From an uncultured beta proteobacterium (lineage in GTDB: Bacteria; Pseudomonadota; Gammaproteobacteria; Burkholderiales; Burkholderiaceae_C), in assembly GCA_903954045.1 (NCBI GenBank), contig CAJBMJ010000060.1, positions 1-44,969 on the forward strand: a stretch of 44,969 bases of DNA. The letters run 5' to 3'. The notes below the pieces were generated by a model that worked only from the letters and a program-made list of their open reading frames with translations, was not told where the DNA came from and did not search any database. Below, piece by piece: positions 16,674-26,214 of this stretch (positions are counted from its first letter, which is position 1; every line of letters begins with the position of its first letter). Both the position numbers and the translations under genes were made by a program.

Positions 16674-18212
16674 TTACCCTTGAGCAGCAACCCGGTCGCC
16701 TTTGCCATGGAGCTTGTTCAGCGCACTCAAATAGGCTTTAGCCGATGCAACAACGATATCGGGATCAGCGCCTACGCCATTGACGACACGACCACTGTTT
16801 TGCAAACGCACGGTGACCTCTCCCTGACTTTCTGTTGAACCACTGATGGCATTGACCGAGTAAAGCACCATTTCGGCGCCGCTCTTTACGTGTACCTCAA
16901 TAGCTTTCAGGGAAGCGTCCACAGGCCCGTTACCGTCAGATGAACCTTTTACCTCTTTACCATCCACAGTGAATACGATTTCGGCCTGCGGCCGCTCACC
17001 GGTCTCACTATGCTGCGACAGAGACACGAAGCCGTATTGCTCCTTGTCGTTGATCACGCTTTCCTCGCTCACCAAAGCCAGGATGTCTTCGTCAAAGATC
17101 TCGCTCTTGCGATCCGCAAGCTCCTTAAATCGGGAGAACGCAGCGTTGATTTCAGCCTCGCTCTCCATTTGCACGCCTAGCTCCTGAAGCCGCTGCTTGA
17201 ATGCATTGCGTCCACTGAGCTTGCCAAGAACAATTTTGTTGGCAGTCCAGCCCACGTCCTCCGCCCGCATGATTTCATAGGTATCCCGTGCCTTCAGCAC
17301 GCCGTCTTGGTGAATGCCAGACGCATGTGCGAACGCATTCGCCCCCACTACGGCCTTGTTTGGCTGAACAACAAACCCGGTGGTTTGGCTGACCATTCGG
17401 CTGGCAGCAAGAATGTGCCGTGTGTCGACACCTAGCTCGAGATTGAAGTAATCCTTGCGCGTTTTGACAGCCATAACGACTTCCTCGAGACTGCAATTTC
17501 CCGCACGCTCACCCAATCCATTGATCGTACATTCGACCTGCCGCGCACCGCCAATCTTGACTCCGGCCAACGAGTTGGCTACGGCCATTCCTAAATCGTT
17601 ATGGCAGTGGACCGACCAAATGGCCTTATCCGAGTTGGGGATGCGTTCGCGCAAGGTTTTGATGAAATTCCCATACAGCTCCGGTATGGCATAGCCTACT
17701 GTGTCGGGCACGTTGATCGTGGTCGCCCCTTCGGAAATAACTGCCTCAAGTACGCGGCAAAGGAAGTCCATATCACTGCGGTAACCGTCCTCAGGGCTGA
17801 ATTCGACATCCTCCACCAGATTGCGCGCGAAACGGACTGACTGCTTGGCTTGCTCAAACACCTGGTCTGGCGTCATGCGCAACTTCTTCTCCATATGCAG
17901 AGGTGATGTTGCAATAAAGGTGTGAATCCTCGCCCGGTTGGCTCCCTTCAGAGCCTCCGCAGCACGTGAAATATCGCGGTCATTGGCCCGGGACAGAGAG
18001 CAAATGGTGGAGTCTTTGATGGTGTTAGCAATTAACTGGACGGCCTCAAAGTCACCGTTGGAGCTGGCGGCAAAGCCCGCTTCAATGACGTCCACCTTAA
18101 GCCTTTCCAGTTGCCGGGCAATGCGCAACTTTTCGTCACGCGTCATGGATGCCCCGGGCGACTGCTCGCCGTCACGCAAGGTCGTATCAAAAATGATCAA
18201 TTGGTCAGCCAT
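16674..18212 (-). CDS. leuA: 2-isopropylmalate synthase
   Basis: First committed enzyme of leucine synthesis, 512 residues, condensing acetyl-CoA with 2-oxoisovalerate. [12 protein letters not shown] opens the TIM barrel, the metal-binding [11 protein letters not shown] is central, and the C-terminal third is the allosteric LeuA dimer domain that binds leucine. It lies downstream of pssA on the same strand, 103 bases after an 18-codon leucine-rich leader with an attenuator structure. The ilvBNC genes supplying its substrate are a few kilobases upstream. Confidence 0.97.
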   Translation of the reverse strand: MADQLIIFDTTLRDGEQSPGASMTRDEKLRIARQLERLKVDVIEAGFAASSNGDFEAVQLIANTIKDSTICSLSRANDRDISRAAEALKGANRARIHTFIATSPLHMEKKLRMTPDQVFEQAKQSVRFARNLVEDVEFSPEDGYRSDMDFLCRVLEAVISEGATTINVPDTVGYAIPELYGNFIKTLRERIPNSDKAIWSVHCHNDLGMAVANSLAGVKIGGARQVECTINGLGERAGNCSLEEVVMAVKTRKDYFNLELGVDTRHILAASRMVSQTTGFVVQPNKAVVGANAFAHASGIHQDGVLKARDTYEIMRAEDVGWTANKIVLGKLSGRNAFKQRLQELGVQMESEAEINAAFSRFKELADRKSEIFDEDILALVSEESVINDKEQYGFVSLSQHSETGERPQAEIVFTVDGKEVKGSSDGNGPVDASLKAIEVHVKSGAEMVLYSVNAISGSTESQGEVTVRLQNSGRVVNGVGADPDIVVASAKAYLSALNKLHGKGDRVAAQG

Positions 18213-18259
18213 TTATTCACTCCTCAAATTTGCAAATCTGCACCAAGGCTTGTAGCCCC

Positions 18260-18332
18260 AAAACACAAAAGGCCCGCTGCGGTTGCATACGGGCCTTTAA
18301 GGAAAAATGCGTCCGCTACTTTTTCCGCCCAT
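18260..18332 (-). promoter_or_regulatory. leuA transcription attenuator
   Basis: RNA regions on the minus strand: the 3:4 terminator is a 9-bp stem AAAGGCCCG (18298-18290) with CGGGCCTTT (18276-18268), followed by a U-rich tract. The 2:3 antiterminator pairs ATGGGCGGAAAAA (18332-18320) with TTTTTCC (18307-18301) and, after a 6-nt bulge, GCCCGT (18294-18289), which uses up the terminator's left arm. The 1:2 hairpin pairs CGCTACTT (18353-18346, two leader Leu codons) with AAGTAGCG (18321-18314). The three structures are mutually exclusive, as in classical amino acid attenuators. Confidence 0.82.
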
Positions 18333-18372
18333 TAAGACGCGATAGAAGTAGCGTTAAAGCCAATAAATTCAT
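18316..18372 (-). CDS. leuL: leu leader peptide
   Basis: An 18-codon reading frame, MNLLALTLLLSRLNGRKK, with seven leucines. The Leu codons are TTA, TTG, TTA, CTA, CTT, CTA and CTT; none is CTG, the dominant Leu codon of the neighbouring genes. It ends with TAG at 18318-18316, inside attenuator region 2. Stalling at the CTA-CTT-CTA run during leucine shortage would leave region 2 free for antitermination. Its ribosome site is weak and another out-of-frame ATG lies 16 bases upstream, but composition and placement argue strongly for a true leader. Confidence 0.82.
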   Translation of the reverse strand: MNLLALTLLLSRLNGRKK

Positions 18373-18409
18373 GGTGCCAATGTACCATAAACGGGGTTGG
18401 AACGATTCA

Positions 18410-19225
18410 TCACTTGTGTAACCCGCGCTCGTCTGGCTCGTCTGTTGACGTGCTGATGACACTGGTCTGTACGCCGCGTGCCTTGCGCACACCATAAATC
18501 ACATATCCGCTGAGCCCATACAGAACAAAGATGCCAAACATCACCGTTGGCGGATCGATATTGATTACCGCGATACCCAAAGCAATAAGCACAATGACAA
18601 CGAAGGGGACGCTACGCTTCATGCCGATGTCCTTGAAGCTGTAAAACGGTACGTTCGTGACCATCGTCAAACCTGCATAAAGGCAAAGTACAAACATGGG
18701 CCAGGCGAGGTCCGTCCCCTTCCAACCCAAATCTGTAGCCAGCCAAATGAACCCTGCGACCAAGGCAGCAGCAGCTGGTGACGGCAGTCCCTGAAAATAG
18801 CGCTTGTCCACAACCGCCGTATTCACGTTGAAGCGGGCCAATCTGAGTGCTGCACAGGCACAGTACACGAAGGCGGCAAACCAGCCCCAGCGCCCAAGAT
18901 CTTTTAAGGCCCATATATAAGAAATGAGGGCAGGCGCGGCGCCGAAAGACACCATATCGGAAAGGGAGTCCATTTGTTCGCCAAACGCACTTTGCGTATT
19001 GGTCATCCGGGCCACCCGACCATCCAGACTGTCCAGTACCAGCGCGCAGAACACGCCCACCGCCGCCAGATCGAAGCGACCGTTCATCGCCATCACGACA
19101 GCATAAAAACCACCAAAAAGTGCGGCCAGCGTAAAAAGATTGGGGAGAACGTAAATGCCTTTACGCCGCTTGCGAATCACCACCGCCGAACTGTTCGCGT
19201 CGTTCGAATCAATTTCATCTTCCAT
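18410..19225 (-). CDS. pssA: CDP-diacylglycerol--serine O-phosphatidyltransferase
   Basis: Inner-membrane phospholipid enzyme of 271 residues making phosphatidylserine. The CDP-alcohol phosphatidyltransferase motif runs from DSLDGRVAR through FGEQMDSLSD with the expected spacing of Asp residues; about seven membrane spans follow. The ATG at 19225 has AAGGA upstream; the TTG at 19240 is an alternative. ilvC upstream ends in a terminator, so pssA should have its own promoter in 19226-19355, and leuA probably depends partly on transcripts passing through pssA. Confidence 0.95.
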   Translation of the reverse strand: MEDEIDSNDANSSAVVIRKRRKGIYVLPNLFTLAALFGGFYAVVMAMNGRFDLAAVGVFCALVLDSLDGRVARMTNTQSAFGEQMDSLSDMVSFGAAPALISYIWALKDLGRWGWFAAFVYCACAALRLARFNVNTAVVDKRYFQGLPSPAAAALVAGFIWLATDLGWKGTDLAWPMFVLCLYAGLTMVTNVPFYSFKDIGMKRSVPFVVIVLIALGIAVINIDPPTVMFGIFVLYGLSGYVIYGVRKARGVQTSVISTSTDEPDERGLHK

Positions 19226-19358
19226 ACTTTTCCTTGACAAGGGCTGGGTGCGTGCAATGCAAGAAACCTAGCTATTGAAGAACCCATGTGGCCGAAGTGT
19301 AGTTCAGCAGGGCTGAATCCTTCTCATCAGCATTGATGCGCCCAAATACAGCTCAAAG

Positions 19359-19384
19359 AAAAAGGCCACCTGAGTGGCCTTTTT
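19359..19384 (-). terminator. ilvC: Rho-independent terminator after ilvC
   Basis: An 11-bp perfect stem, AAAAAGGCCAC and GTGGCCTTTTT around a 4-base loop, 23 bases after the ilvC stop. It ends the ilvBNC operon and separates it from pssA-leuA. Confidence 0.92.
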
Positions 19385-19407
19385 GTGAAGCATCTGAAAC
19401 AATTTGC

Positions 19408-20490
<1,083 letters not shown>

Positions 20491-20982
20491 CTAGATTCTC
20501 AAAATTCGCTCGCCGCGGCCGACGCCGCTGGAGCCCGTACGCACTGTTTCAAGAATAGCTGCACGCTCGATGGCTTCCAAAAAAGCATCATTCTTGGACT
20601 GGTCACCTGTGAGCTCGATGGTGTAGCTTTTTTCGGTGACATCAATGATTCGACCTCGAAAAATATCAGTCATGCGCTTCATTTCTTCCCGCTCCTTACC
20701 TACAGCGCGGACCTTCACCATCATCAACTCCCGCTCGATGTAGGCACCTTCAGTCAGATCGACCACTTTCACCACTTCAATAAGTCGGTTCAAGTGTTTG
20801 GTGATCTGCTCGATGGTGTCATCCGACCCGGTCGTCTGAATGGTCATTCGCGACAAACTCGGGTCTTCCGTAGGAGCAACCGTCAGGGATTCGATGTTGT
20901 ATCCGCGCGCGGAAAACAAGCCCACCACCCGGGACAAGGCGCCCGGTTCATTTTCCAGCAATACTGCAATGATGTGTTTCAT
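20491..20982 (-). CDS. ilvN: Acetolactate synthase, small regulatory subunit
   Basis: A 163-residue regulatory subunit. The N-terminal ACT domain opens with KHIIAVLLENEPGALSRVVGLF, giving the valine feedback site, and a C-terminal ALS small-subunit domain follows (FRGRIIDVTEKSYTIELTG). The ATG at 20982 has AGGAG 9 bases upstream; an in-frame ATG at 21042 would add 20 unrelated residues. The 150-base gap to ilvB, unusually long for this pair, contains a dispersed repeat. ilvH is the alternative name; orthology between the two was not tested. Confidence 0.95.
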   Translation of the reverse strand: MKHIIAVLLENEPGALSRVVGLFSARGYNIESLTVAPTEDPSLSRMTIQTTGSDDTIEQITKHLNRLIEVVKVVDLTEGAYIERELMMVKVRAVGKEREEMKRMTDIFRGRIIDVTEKSYTIELTGDQSKNDAFLEAIERAAILETVRTGSSGVGRGERILRI

Positions 20983-21076
20983 ATAGACAGACTCCTCTTT
21001 TCGGTGCCCTCCCCCCAATGCGGTAACACCTGGGCTTGGCAAACAATAGATTCGTCAAAAATTGGTTGAAAAAAAC

Positions 21077-21132
21077 GCTACTAAAAATATAGCTAGTTGT
21101 GCTTTATCTGTAAGCGCTAGAGGACAATTTGG
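21077..21132 (+). repeat. Dispersed 56-bp repeat, ilvB-ilvN intergenic copy
   Basis: The clearest copy: GCTAC, TAAAAA, TATAGC, TAG, TTGTGC, ten bases, AGCGCTAGAGG, ACA, ATTTGG. It abuts the ilvB stop codon (21133-21135) exactly. The sequence GTGCTTTATCTGTAAGCGC can fold as a small hairpin. It is the only intact copy outside a reading frame in the window. Confidence 0.85.
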
Positions 21133-22920
21133 TTAAAGATCTTCACTGCTGAGCAGCATTTCGGTAATGCCTTTGCCAGCCTGCACCATGGGGAACACGT
21201 TTTCGGTAGGGTCGGTCCGGAAATCCATGAAAACTGTACGGTCCTTTAATTTACGGGCTTCGCGAATGGCACCTTCTACATCTCCCGGCTTTTCAATCAG
21301 CATACCCACATGGCCATAGGCTTCGGCAAGTTTGACGAAGTTCGGCAAGGCATCCATGTAGCTGTGGCTGTAGCGGCCTTCGTAATCAATTTCTTGCCAC
21401 TGTCGGACCATGCCCAGGTACCGATTGTTCAGCGCCATGATCTTGATTGGCGTGTTGTATTGCAGGCAGGTCGAGAGTTCCTGAATGCACATTTGCACGG
21501 AACCTTCCCCAGTTACACAAAAAACCTCAGACTCAGGCTTGGCCAACTTGATTCCCATGGCATAAGGGATACCGACGCCCATAGTGCCCAAGCCACCGGA
21601 ATTGATCCAGCGGCGTGGCTCATCAAAGCGGTAGTACTGTGCCGCCCACATTTGGTGCTGCCCCACATCTGAAGTGACGTAAGTATCGGTGCCTTTGGTC
21701 AAGTTCCAAAGTGTCTCGACCACATACTGCGGCTTGATCACATCGCCCTTACCGTGGTCATAGGCAAGGCAGTTTTTCTTTCTCCAACCTTCAATGGTGT
21801 CCCACCAGCCAGCCAATGCATTGGCGTCGGGCTTGACTGCGCTTTCCCTGATCATGGCAATCATCTCGGTCAGAACGTCTTTGACGTCGCCAACGATCGG
21901 AATGTCGACCCGAACCCGTTTGGAAATGCTGCTAGGGTCAATGTCGATGTGGATGATCTTGCGCTCGTTCTGAGAGAAGTGCTTTGGGTTACCAATGACA
22001 CGGTCGTCAAATCGGGCCCCGACCGCCAACAAAACATCACAGTTTTGCATGGCATTGTTGGCTTCTACAGTGCCGTGCATACCCAACATGCCGAGGAATT
22101 TCCGGTCGCTGGCCGGATACGCACCCAACCCCATCAGGGTGTTGGTACAAGGGTATCCCAGCATGTCCACCAAAGTACGCAGTTCGGCAGAGGCATTGCT
22201 GAGCAATACCCCACCGCCGGTGTAAATGTAGGGACGCTTGGCAGCAAGCAAAAGCTGCAATGCTTTGCGAATTTGACCGCCGTGGCCTTTGCGAACCGGG
22301 TTGTAGGAACGCATGGTGACCGCAGAAGGATAGCCTGTAAACGGCACCTTTTTGAAGGACACGTCCTTCGGAATATCAATCACAACGGGGCCTGGGCGAC
22401 CACTGCGGGCAATATGAAAAGCCTTCTTGATGGTCTCGGCCAAGTCGTTGGCATCCTTGACAAGGAAGTTGTGCTTCACAACGGGGCGGGTAATACCCAC
22501 GGTGTCGCACTCTTGAAAGGCGTCCAGGCCAATCGCATGAGTGGGAACCTGCCCGGTAATGATGACCATCGGGATGCTGTCCATGTAGGCGGTCGCGATA
22601 CCTGTGACAGCGTTGGTTACTCCAGGACCGGAGGTGACAAGTGCCACCCCCACATCCCCGGTTGCACGGGCGTAGCCGTCAGCGGCATGTACGGCCGCTT
22701 GCTCATGGCGCACCAACACATGCTGCATTGTGTCTTGCTTATACAGAGCGTCGTAAATGTGGAGTACCGAGCCCCCGGGATATCCCCAGATGTACTTGAC
22801 GCCCTCTGCCTGAAGACCTTTGACAAGTATTTCCGCGCCACGCAACTCTTGCGCTGCAGGTGCTGATTTCGCGTTTGAAGTAGCTGCTGCCGAAGCAATT
22901 TCGGCCTTTGAAATTTCCAT
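21133..22920 (-). CDS. ilvB: Acetolactate synthase, large catalytic subunit
   Basis: ThDP-dependent enzyme, 595 residues, making acetolactate or acetohydroxybutyrate. The N-terminal domain has GYPGGSVLHIYDAL and the catalytic glutamate in VRHEQAAVHAADGYAR; the FAD-type middle domain and the C-terminal ThDP site follow. The ThDP metal motif reads GEGS...LNNRYLGMV rather than GDGS, an Asp to Glu change that I recall in other betaproteobacterial copies. The start at 22920 (MEISKAEI) is chosen; longer in-frame sequence upstream is not protein-like. First gene of ilvBNC. The ilvI name is equally possible. Confidence 0.96.
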   Translation of the reverse strand: MEISKAEIASAAATSNAKSAPAAQELRGAEILVKGLQAEGVKYIWGYPGGSVLHIYDALYKQDTMQHVLVRHEQAAVHAADGYARATGDVGVALVTSGPGVTNAVTGIATAYMDSIPMVIITGQVPTHAIGLDAFQECDTVGITRPVVKHNFLVKDANDLAETIKKAFHIARSGRPGPVVIDIPKDVSFKKVPFTGYPSAVTMRSYNPVRKGHGGQIRKALQLLLAAKRPYIYTGGGVLLSNASAELRTLVDMLGYPCTNTLMGLGAYPASDRKFLGMLGMHGTVEANNAMQNCDVLLAVGARFDDRVIGNPKHFSQNERKIIHIDIDPSSISKRVRVDIPIVGDVKDVLTEMIAMIRESAVKPDANALAGWWDTIEGWRKKNCLAYDHGKGDVIKPQYVVETLWNLTKGTDTYVTSDVGQHQMWAAQYYRFDEPRRWINSGGLGTMGVGIPYAMGIKLAKPESEVFCVTGEGSVQMCIQELSTCLQYNTPIKIMALNNRYLGMVRQWQEIDYEGRYSHSYMDALPNFVKLAEAYGHVGMLIEKPGDVEGAIREARKLKDRTVFMDFRTDPTENVFPMVQAGKGITEMLLSSEDL

Positions 22921-23220
22921 GATGAACCTTTGTGAATTTCTCTGACGAAAAACCTTGGGTGCCCCTTCGCAAACACTTGTGGAGTCGCGTCGGGACTTGA
23001 GAACCAGGCCATGGGCGCATTGAATGCTGCACCGGACCGGGTCCCGTTTGCCTTTTGATGTGCAAGGCGGATTATCGCATTTGAAATGCCCGTTTCTTAC
23101 AAACCACCAAAAAAGCACTTTCGCGGTGCCATAATCTTCCAACTACATTGGGTGCGGCAATTGCGGCCATCGACCTATAACCTGTTTCTTTCAGCCGTTT
23201 TCTTAACTGATTGGTTGCCT
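22921..23220. other. Divergent promoter region of ilvB and the sigma factor gene
   Basis: About 300 bases without a convincing gene. On the minus strand TTGCCG followed 18 bases later by GATTAT near 23130 is a possible ilvB promoter, giving a leader of about 200 nt. I searched that leader for a branched-chain-rich leader peptide and terminator like the one before leuA and found neither. On the plus strand several weak -10-like sequences (CATAAT, TATAAC) precede the sigma factor start. Confidence 0.4.
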
Positions 23221-23787
23221 TTGGCTTCTGAACTCGAACTCTCCGATTTCCTGAAAAGCGTCGAAAAACGCGCTTTCAAGCGCTCGATTTACCACGTTCG
23301 CAATGAGGAATCGGCACTGGATATCGTTCAGGACAGCATGATGAAACTGGCCGAGCACTACGGACACAAACCACCGGAAGAACTTCCCATGCTCTTCCAA
23401 CGCATATTGTCCAATTGCATTTTGGACTGGTTCAGGCGCCAGAAGACTCAAAACGCCTTGTTTTCCAATATGGGAAGCTTTGAATCCGACGAACTTGGCG
23501 AAGATTTCGACCTTTTGGAAACTTTGCAGGCCTCAGGTGACTCTGAAAAAAGCGAGAGTGCGCAAGACCTGACCGAACGGGCACAAACCTTGCGTGAAAT
23601 TGAAACGGAAATTATGCAATTGCCAGCACGTCAACGGGAAGCCTTCCTGATGCGTTATTGGGAGGAAATGGACGTGGCTGAAACTGCGGTGGCAATGGGC
23701 TGCTCTCAGGGCAGTGTGAAAACGCATTGTTCGAGAGCGGTTCACGCTTTAGGACAGGCACTAAGAGCCAAAGGGATTCGATTATGA
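23221..23787 (+). CDS. Sigma-70 family (ECF-like) RNA polymerase sigma factor
   Basis: A 188-residue two-domain sigma factor. Region 2 spans about residues 10-75 (SVEKRAFKRSIYHVRNEESA, IVQDSMMKLAEHYG, QRILSNCILDWFRRQKT) and region 4 about 125-185 (LPARQREAFLMRYWEEMDVAE then MGCSQGSVKTHCSRAVHAL). The start is proposed as TTG at 23221 because family similarity begins at ASELELSDFL; an ATG at 23086 would add 45 unlikely residues. The stop overlaps the next start (ATGA). The adjacent DUF3619 membrane protein is a candidate anti-sigma factor (inference). Confidence 0.85.
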   Translation: MASELELSDFLKSVEKRAFKRSIYHVRNEESALDIVQDSMMKLAEHYGHKPPEELPMLFQRILSNCILDWFRRQKTQNALFSNMGSFESDELGEDFDLLETLQASGDSEKSESAQDLTERAQTLREIETEIMQLPARQREAFLMRYWEEMDVAETAVAMGCSQGSVKTHCSRAVHALGQALRAKGIRL

Positions 23788-24209
23788 CAACACACATATC
23801 CAGCGTGCATTCAAACGAGCAATTTGCAAGGCGCGTTGCGTCACAGCTGAATGATGCAGCAAATCAACTGCCGCACGACATCTCTGAGAGACTCAAAGCC
23901 GCCCGCTCTTTGGCGTTGAGCAAGCGCAAGGTCGTCAAAACGGTGACAGCTTCCAACGTCAGCGTAACGGGTAACGCTCTTACCTTGCAAGGCGGGGGTG
24001 ACTGGGGCGGGCTCTGGAAATGGCTGGGTTCAGCACTGCCTTTGGTGGCTCTGGTTGCAGGTTTGATGACCATTGCCTTGGTGCAGGACGATTTACGTGC
24101 GCTGGAAGTGGCAGAAGTAGATGCTGAGTTACTGACGGACGATCTGCCGCCTGCTGCATACACCGACCCAGGTTTTACCCAGTATTTGCGTGGCGAACTA
24201 AACCGCTGA
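23784..24209 (+). CDS. DUF3619 family membrane protein, candidate anti-sigma factor
   Basis: A 141-residue protein: an N-terminal soluble part of about 85 residues (FARRVASQLNDAANQLPHDI, RLKAARSLALSKRKV), one membrane span at about residues 87-107 (WLGSALPLVALVAGLMTIALV) and an acidic C-terminal tail ending in YTDPGFTQYLRGEL. The layout, cytoplasmic helical segment plus one span, and the 4-base overlap with the sigma gene are what one expects of an anti-sigma factor, but no zinc-binding HxxxCxxC motif is present. Recognised as DUF3619 by its wording; function unproven. Confidence 0.75.
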   Translation: MTTHISSVHSNEQFARRVASQLNDAANQLPHDISERLKAARSLALSKRKVVKTVTASNVSVTGNALTLQGGGDWGGLWKWLGSALPLVALVAGLMTIALVQDDLRALEVAEVDAELLTDDLPPAAYTDPGFTQYLRGELNR

Positions 24210-24225
24210 ACACATTAAACCAAGC

Positions 24226-24891
24226 ATGATTTTTTTTGGTTTTGGTCCTTTTTTTACACCTTTCCTGCCAACCGTGACGCGTATGAGGTTGGTCTTCCTC
24301 GCCGCAATGCTCGCTGCTGCCAGTATGCCCGGACTCTTGCTCGCCCAAGTGCCCAACCCAGGCTCCCAAGCGTCGGCACCCGTGAGCAGTGCAGACACTC
24401 CTCGTTGGAACGGGTTGACGGCAACACAAAAAAAATCCCTCGCACCACTTGCAAAGACCTGGGATACCCTCAGCGATGGTCACAGGCGCAAGTGGATCGC
24501 TCTATCTTTAACCTACCCCAGCCTCGCCCCTGCCGAACAGGAAAAACTGCATAGCCGAATGGCAGAATGGGCCGCGATGAAACCCAAAGATCGTGAGCTG
24601 GCTCGACTGAACTTTGTAGAGACAAAGAAAATTGCACCCGAAAACCGGGCTGCCAACTGGGAAGCCTACCAGGCTCTGAGCGCGGAGGAACGGGGAAAAC
24701 TGGCTTCCGGCGCCCCCGGCAAGCCCAGTGGTGCTGCCATTGCCATAAAGCCTGTTCCTGGAAAAATGACCTCGGTTCCTGCAACCAGCAACGCACCAGA
24801 GTCAGCACGGCCACTCCTTAGTGGTTTGAAAGGGATTGACCCTCAAACTCTGCTTCCCCTGCGAGCATTGACGCCTGCCAGCACTGACTAA
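24226..24891 (+). CDS. DUF3106 family exported protein
   Basis: A 221-residue protein with a hydrophobic N-terminus and a DUF3106 region at about 62-150 (WNGLTATQKKSLAPLAKTWD, LSDGHRRKWIALSLTYPSL, RMAEWAAMKPKDRELARLNF). Alternating W and helical repeats suggest a periplasmic helical protein. A better signal peptide would start at the ATG at 24283 (MRLVFLAAMLAAASM ... LLAQ); neither start has a clear ribosome site. It follows the DUF3619 gene by 16 bases and precedes an RDD protein, so it belongs to the sigma factor operon. Function unknown. Confidence 0.78.
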   Translation: MIFFGFGPFFTPFLPTVTRMRLVFLAAMLAAASMPGLLLAQVPNPGSQASAPVSSADTPRWNGLTATQKKSLAPLAKTWDTLSDGHRRKWIALSLTYPSLAPAEQEKLHSRMAEWAAMKPKDRELARLNFVETKKIAPENRAANWEAYQALSAEERGKLASGAPGKPSGAAIAIKPVPGKMTSVPATSNAPESARPLLSGLKGIDPQTLLPLRALTPASTD

Positions 24892-24939
24892 AGCCCGTAA
24901 TGCGAGCCGCGAACACGGCCCACATACAATGCTGGGCGC

Positions 24940-25455
24940 ATGACACCCCAGGACTCCACCGCAAGCACCCTACCTGACACTCCCGGACTGTGGCGCCGCA
25001 TGGCGTGCTGGTTATATGAAGGAATGCTTCTATTTGGCGTGGTTTTCCTATCGGGCTATCTCTTTGGGACTCTCAGTCAGACCCGCAATGCCATGGACAA
25101 CCGGCATGCCCTGCAGGCCTTTCTCGTCATTGTGTTTGGCATTTACTTTGTGTGGTTTTGGTCCAAGGGGCAAACACTTGCGATGAAAACTTGGAACATC
25201 CGCATTGTGGACACACAGGGAATCGCAATCAGTCAGTGGCGTGCACTTTGGCGATACATCTTGAGCTGGGTGTGGTTTTTGCCGCCACTCGTTGCCGTTT
25301 CGCCGTTCAGTTTGAATGGTGCAGAGACTTTTGTCATCGTACTTGGGTGGGTTGCTTGCTGGGCACTGCTGAGCCGATTTCAGTCAGAAAACCAGTTTTG
25401 GCATGACCGGGCTGCAGGAACCAAATTGATCACGTCCAAACCTATGAGTCGGTAG
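24940..25455 (+). CDS. RDD family membrane protein
   Basis: A 171-residue inner-membrane protein with about four hydrophobic segments. The RDD hallmarks appear as LWRRMACWLYEGMLLFGVVF near the N-terminus and FWHDRAAGTKLI near the C-terminus, with the central KGQTLAMKTWNIRIVD loop. Role unknown; RDD proteins have been linked to transport. It lies 48 bases after the DUF3106 gene and 2 bases before dgkA, suggesting a single envelope-related operon. Confidence 0.85.
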   Translation: MTPQDSTASTLPDTPGLWRRMACWLYEGMLLFGVVFLSGYLFGTLSQTRNAMDNRHALQAFLVIVFGIYFVWFWSKGQTLAMKTWNIRIVDTQGIAISQWRALWRYILSWVWFLPPLVAVSPFSLNGAETFVIVLGWVACWALLSRFQSENQFWHDRAAGTKLITSKPMSR

Positions 25456-25457
25456 GC

Positions 25458-25842
25458 ATGGAGCCCGCAAAAGATTTACTGAGGCACAAACAGCGCAAGG
25501 GCTTTGTCCGCCTTTGGCACGCGACCATGTTTTCATTTGCTGGACTGAAGGACGCCTGGAATGAAACAGCCTTTCGACAGGAAAGTCTGGCGGCCTTGCT
25601 ACTCATCCCCTGTGCATTTTGGTTGGGGCAGAACTGGGTCGAGACGACATTGCTGGCGGGCAGCGTGGTTTTGCTGATGGTGGTTGAGCTTCTCAACACA
25701 GGTATTGAAGCTACCGTTGACCGAATTAGTCCAGAATGGCATCCCCTATCCAGACGCGCCAAGGATATGGGGAGTGCCGCGGTACTGCTGAGCTTGCTGT
25801 TGTGCGCCGGAATCTGGGTAGCTGCCCTCTACCAAAAGATGT

Positions 25843-25847
<5 letters not shown>
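25458..25847 (+). CDS. dgkA: Diacylglycerol kinase (prokaryotic DgkA)
   Basis: A 129-residue trimeric membrane kinase recycling diacylglycerol to phosphatidic acid. The signature ELLNTGIEATVDRIS, with catalytic glutamates, lies between the second and third spans; FRQESLAALLL and SRRAKDMGSAAVLLSLL mark the others. It begins 2 bases after the RDD gene. Diacylglycerol arises in membrane-derived glycan synthesis, consistent with an envelope operon. Confidence 0.95.

Positions 25848-26214
<367 letters not shown>

Noticed and set aside
18310-18372. The leuA leader as another copy of the dispersed repeat
   Set aside because: It contains CGCTACTT, but the TATAGC and TTGYGC blocks are absent at the required spacing.
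22921-23142. Possible leader peptide or N-terminal extension of ilvB
   Set aside because: No frame rich in Ile, Leu or Val and no terminator hairpin; the extended N-terminus is not protein-like.
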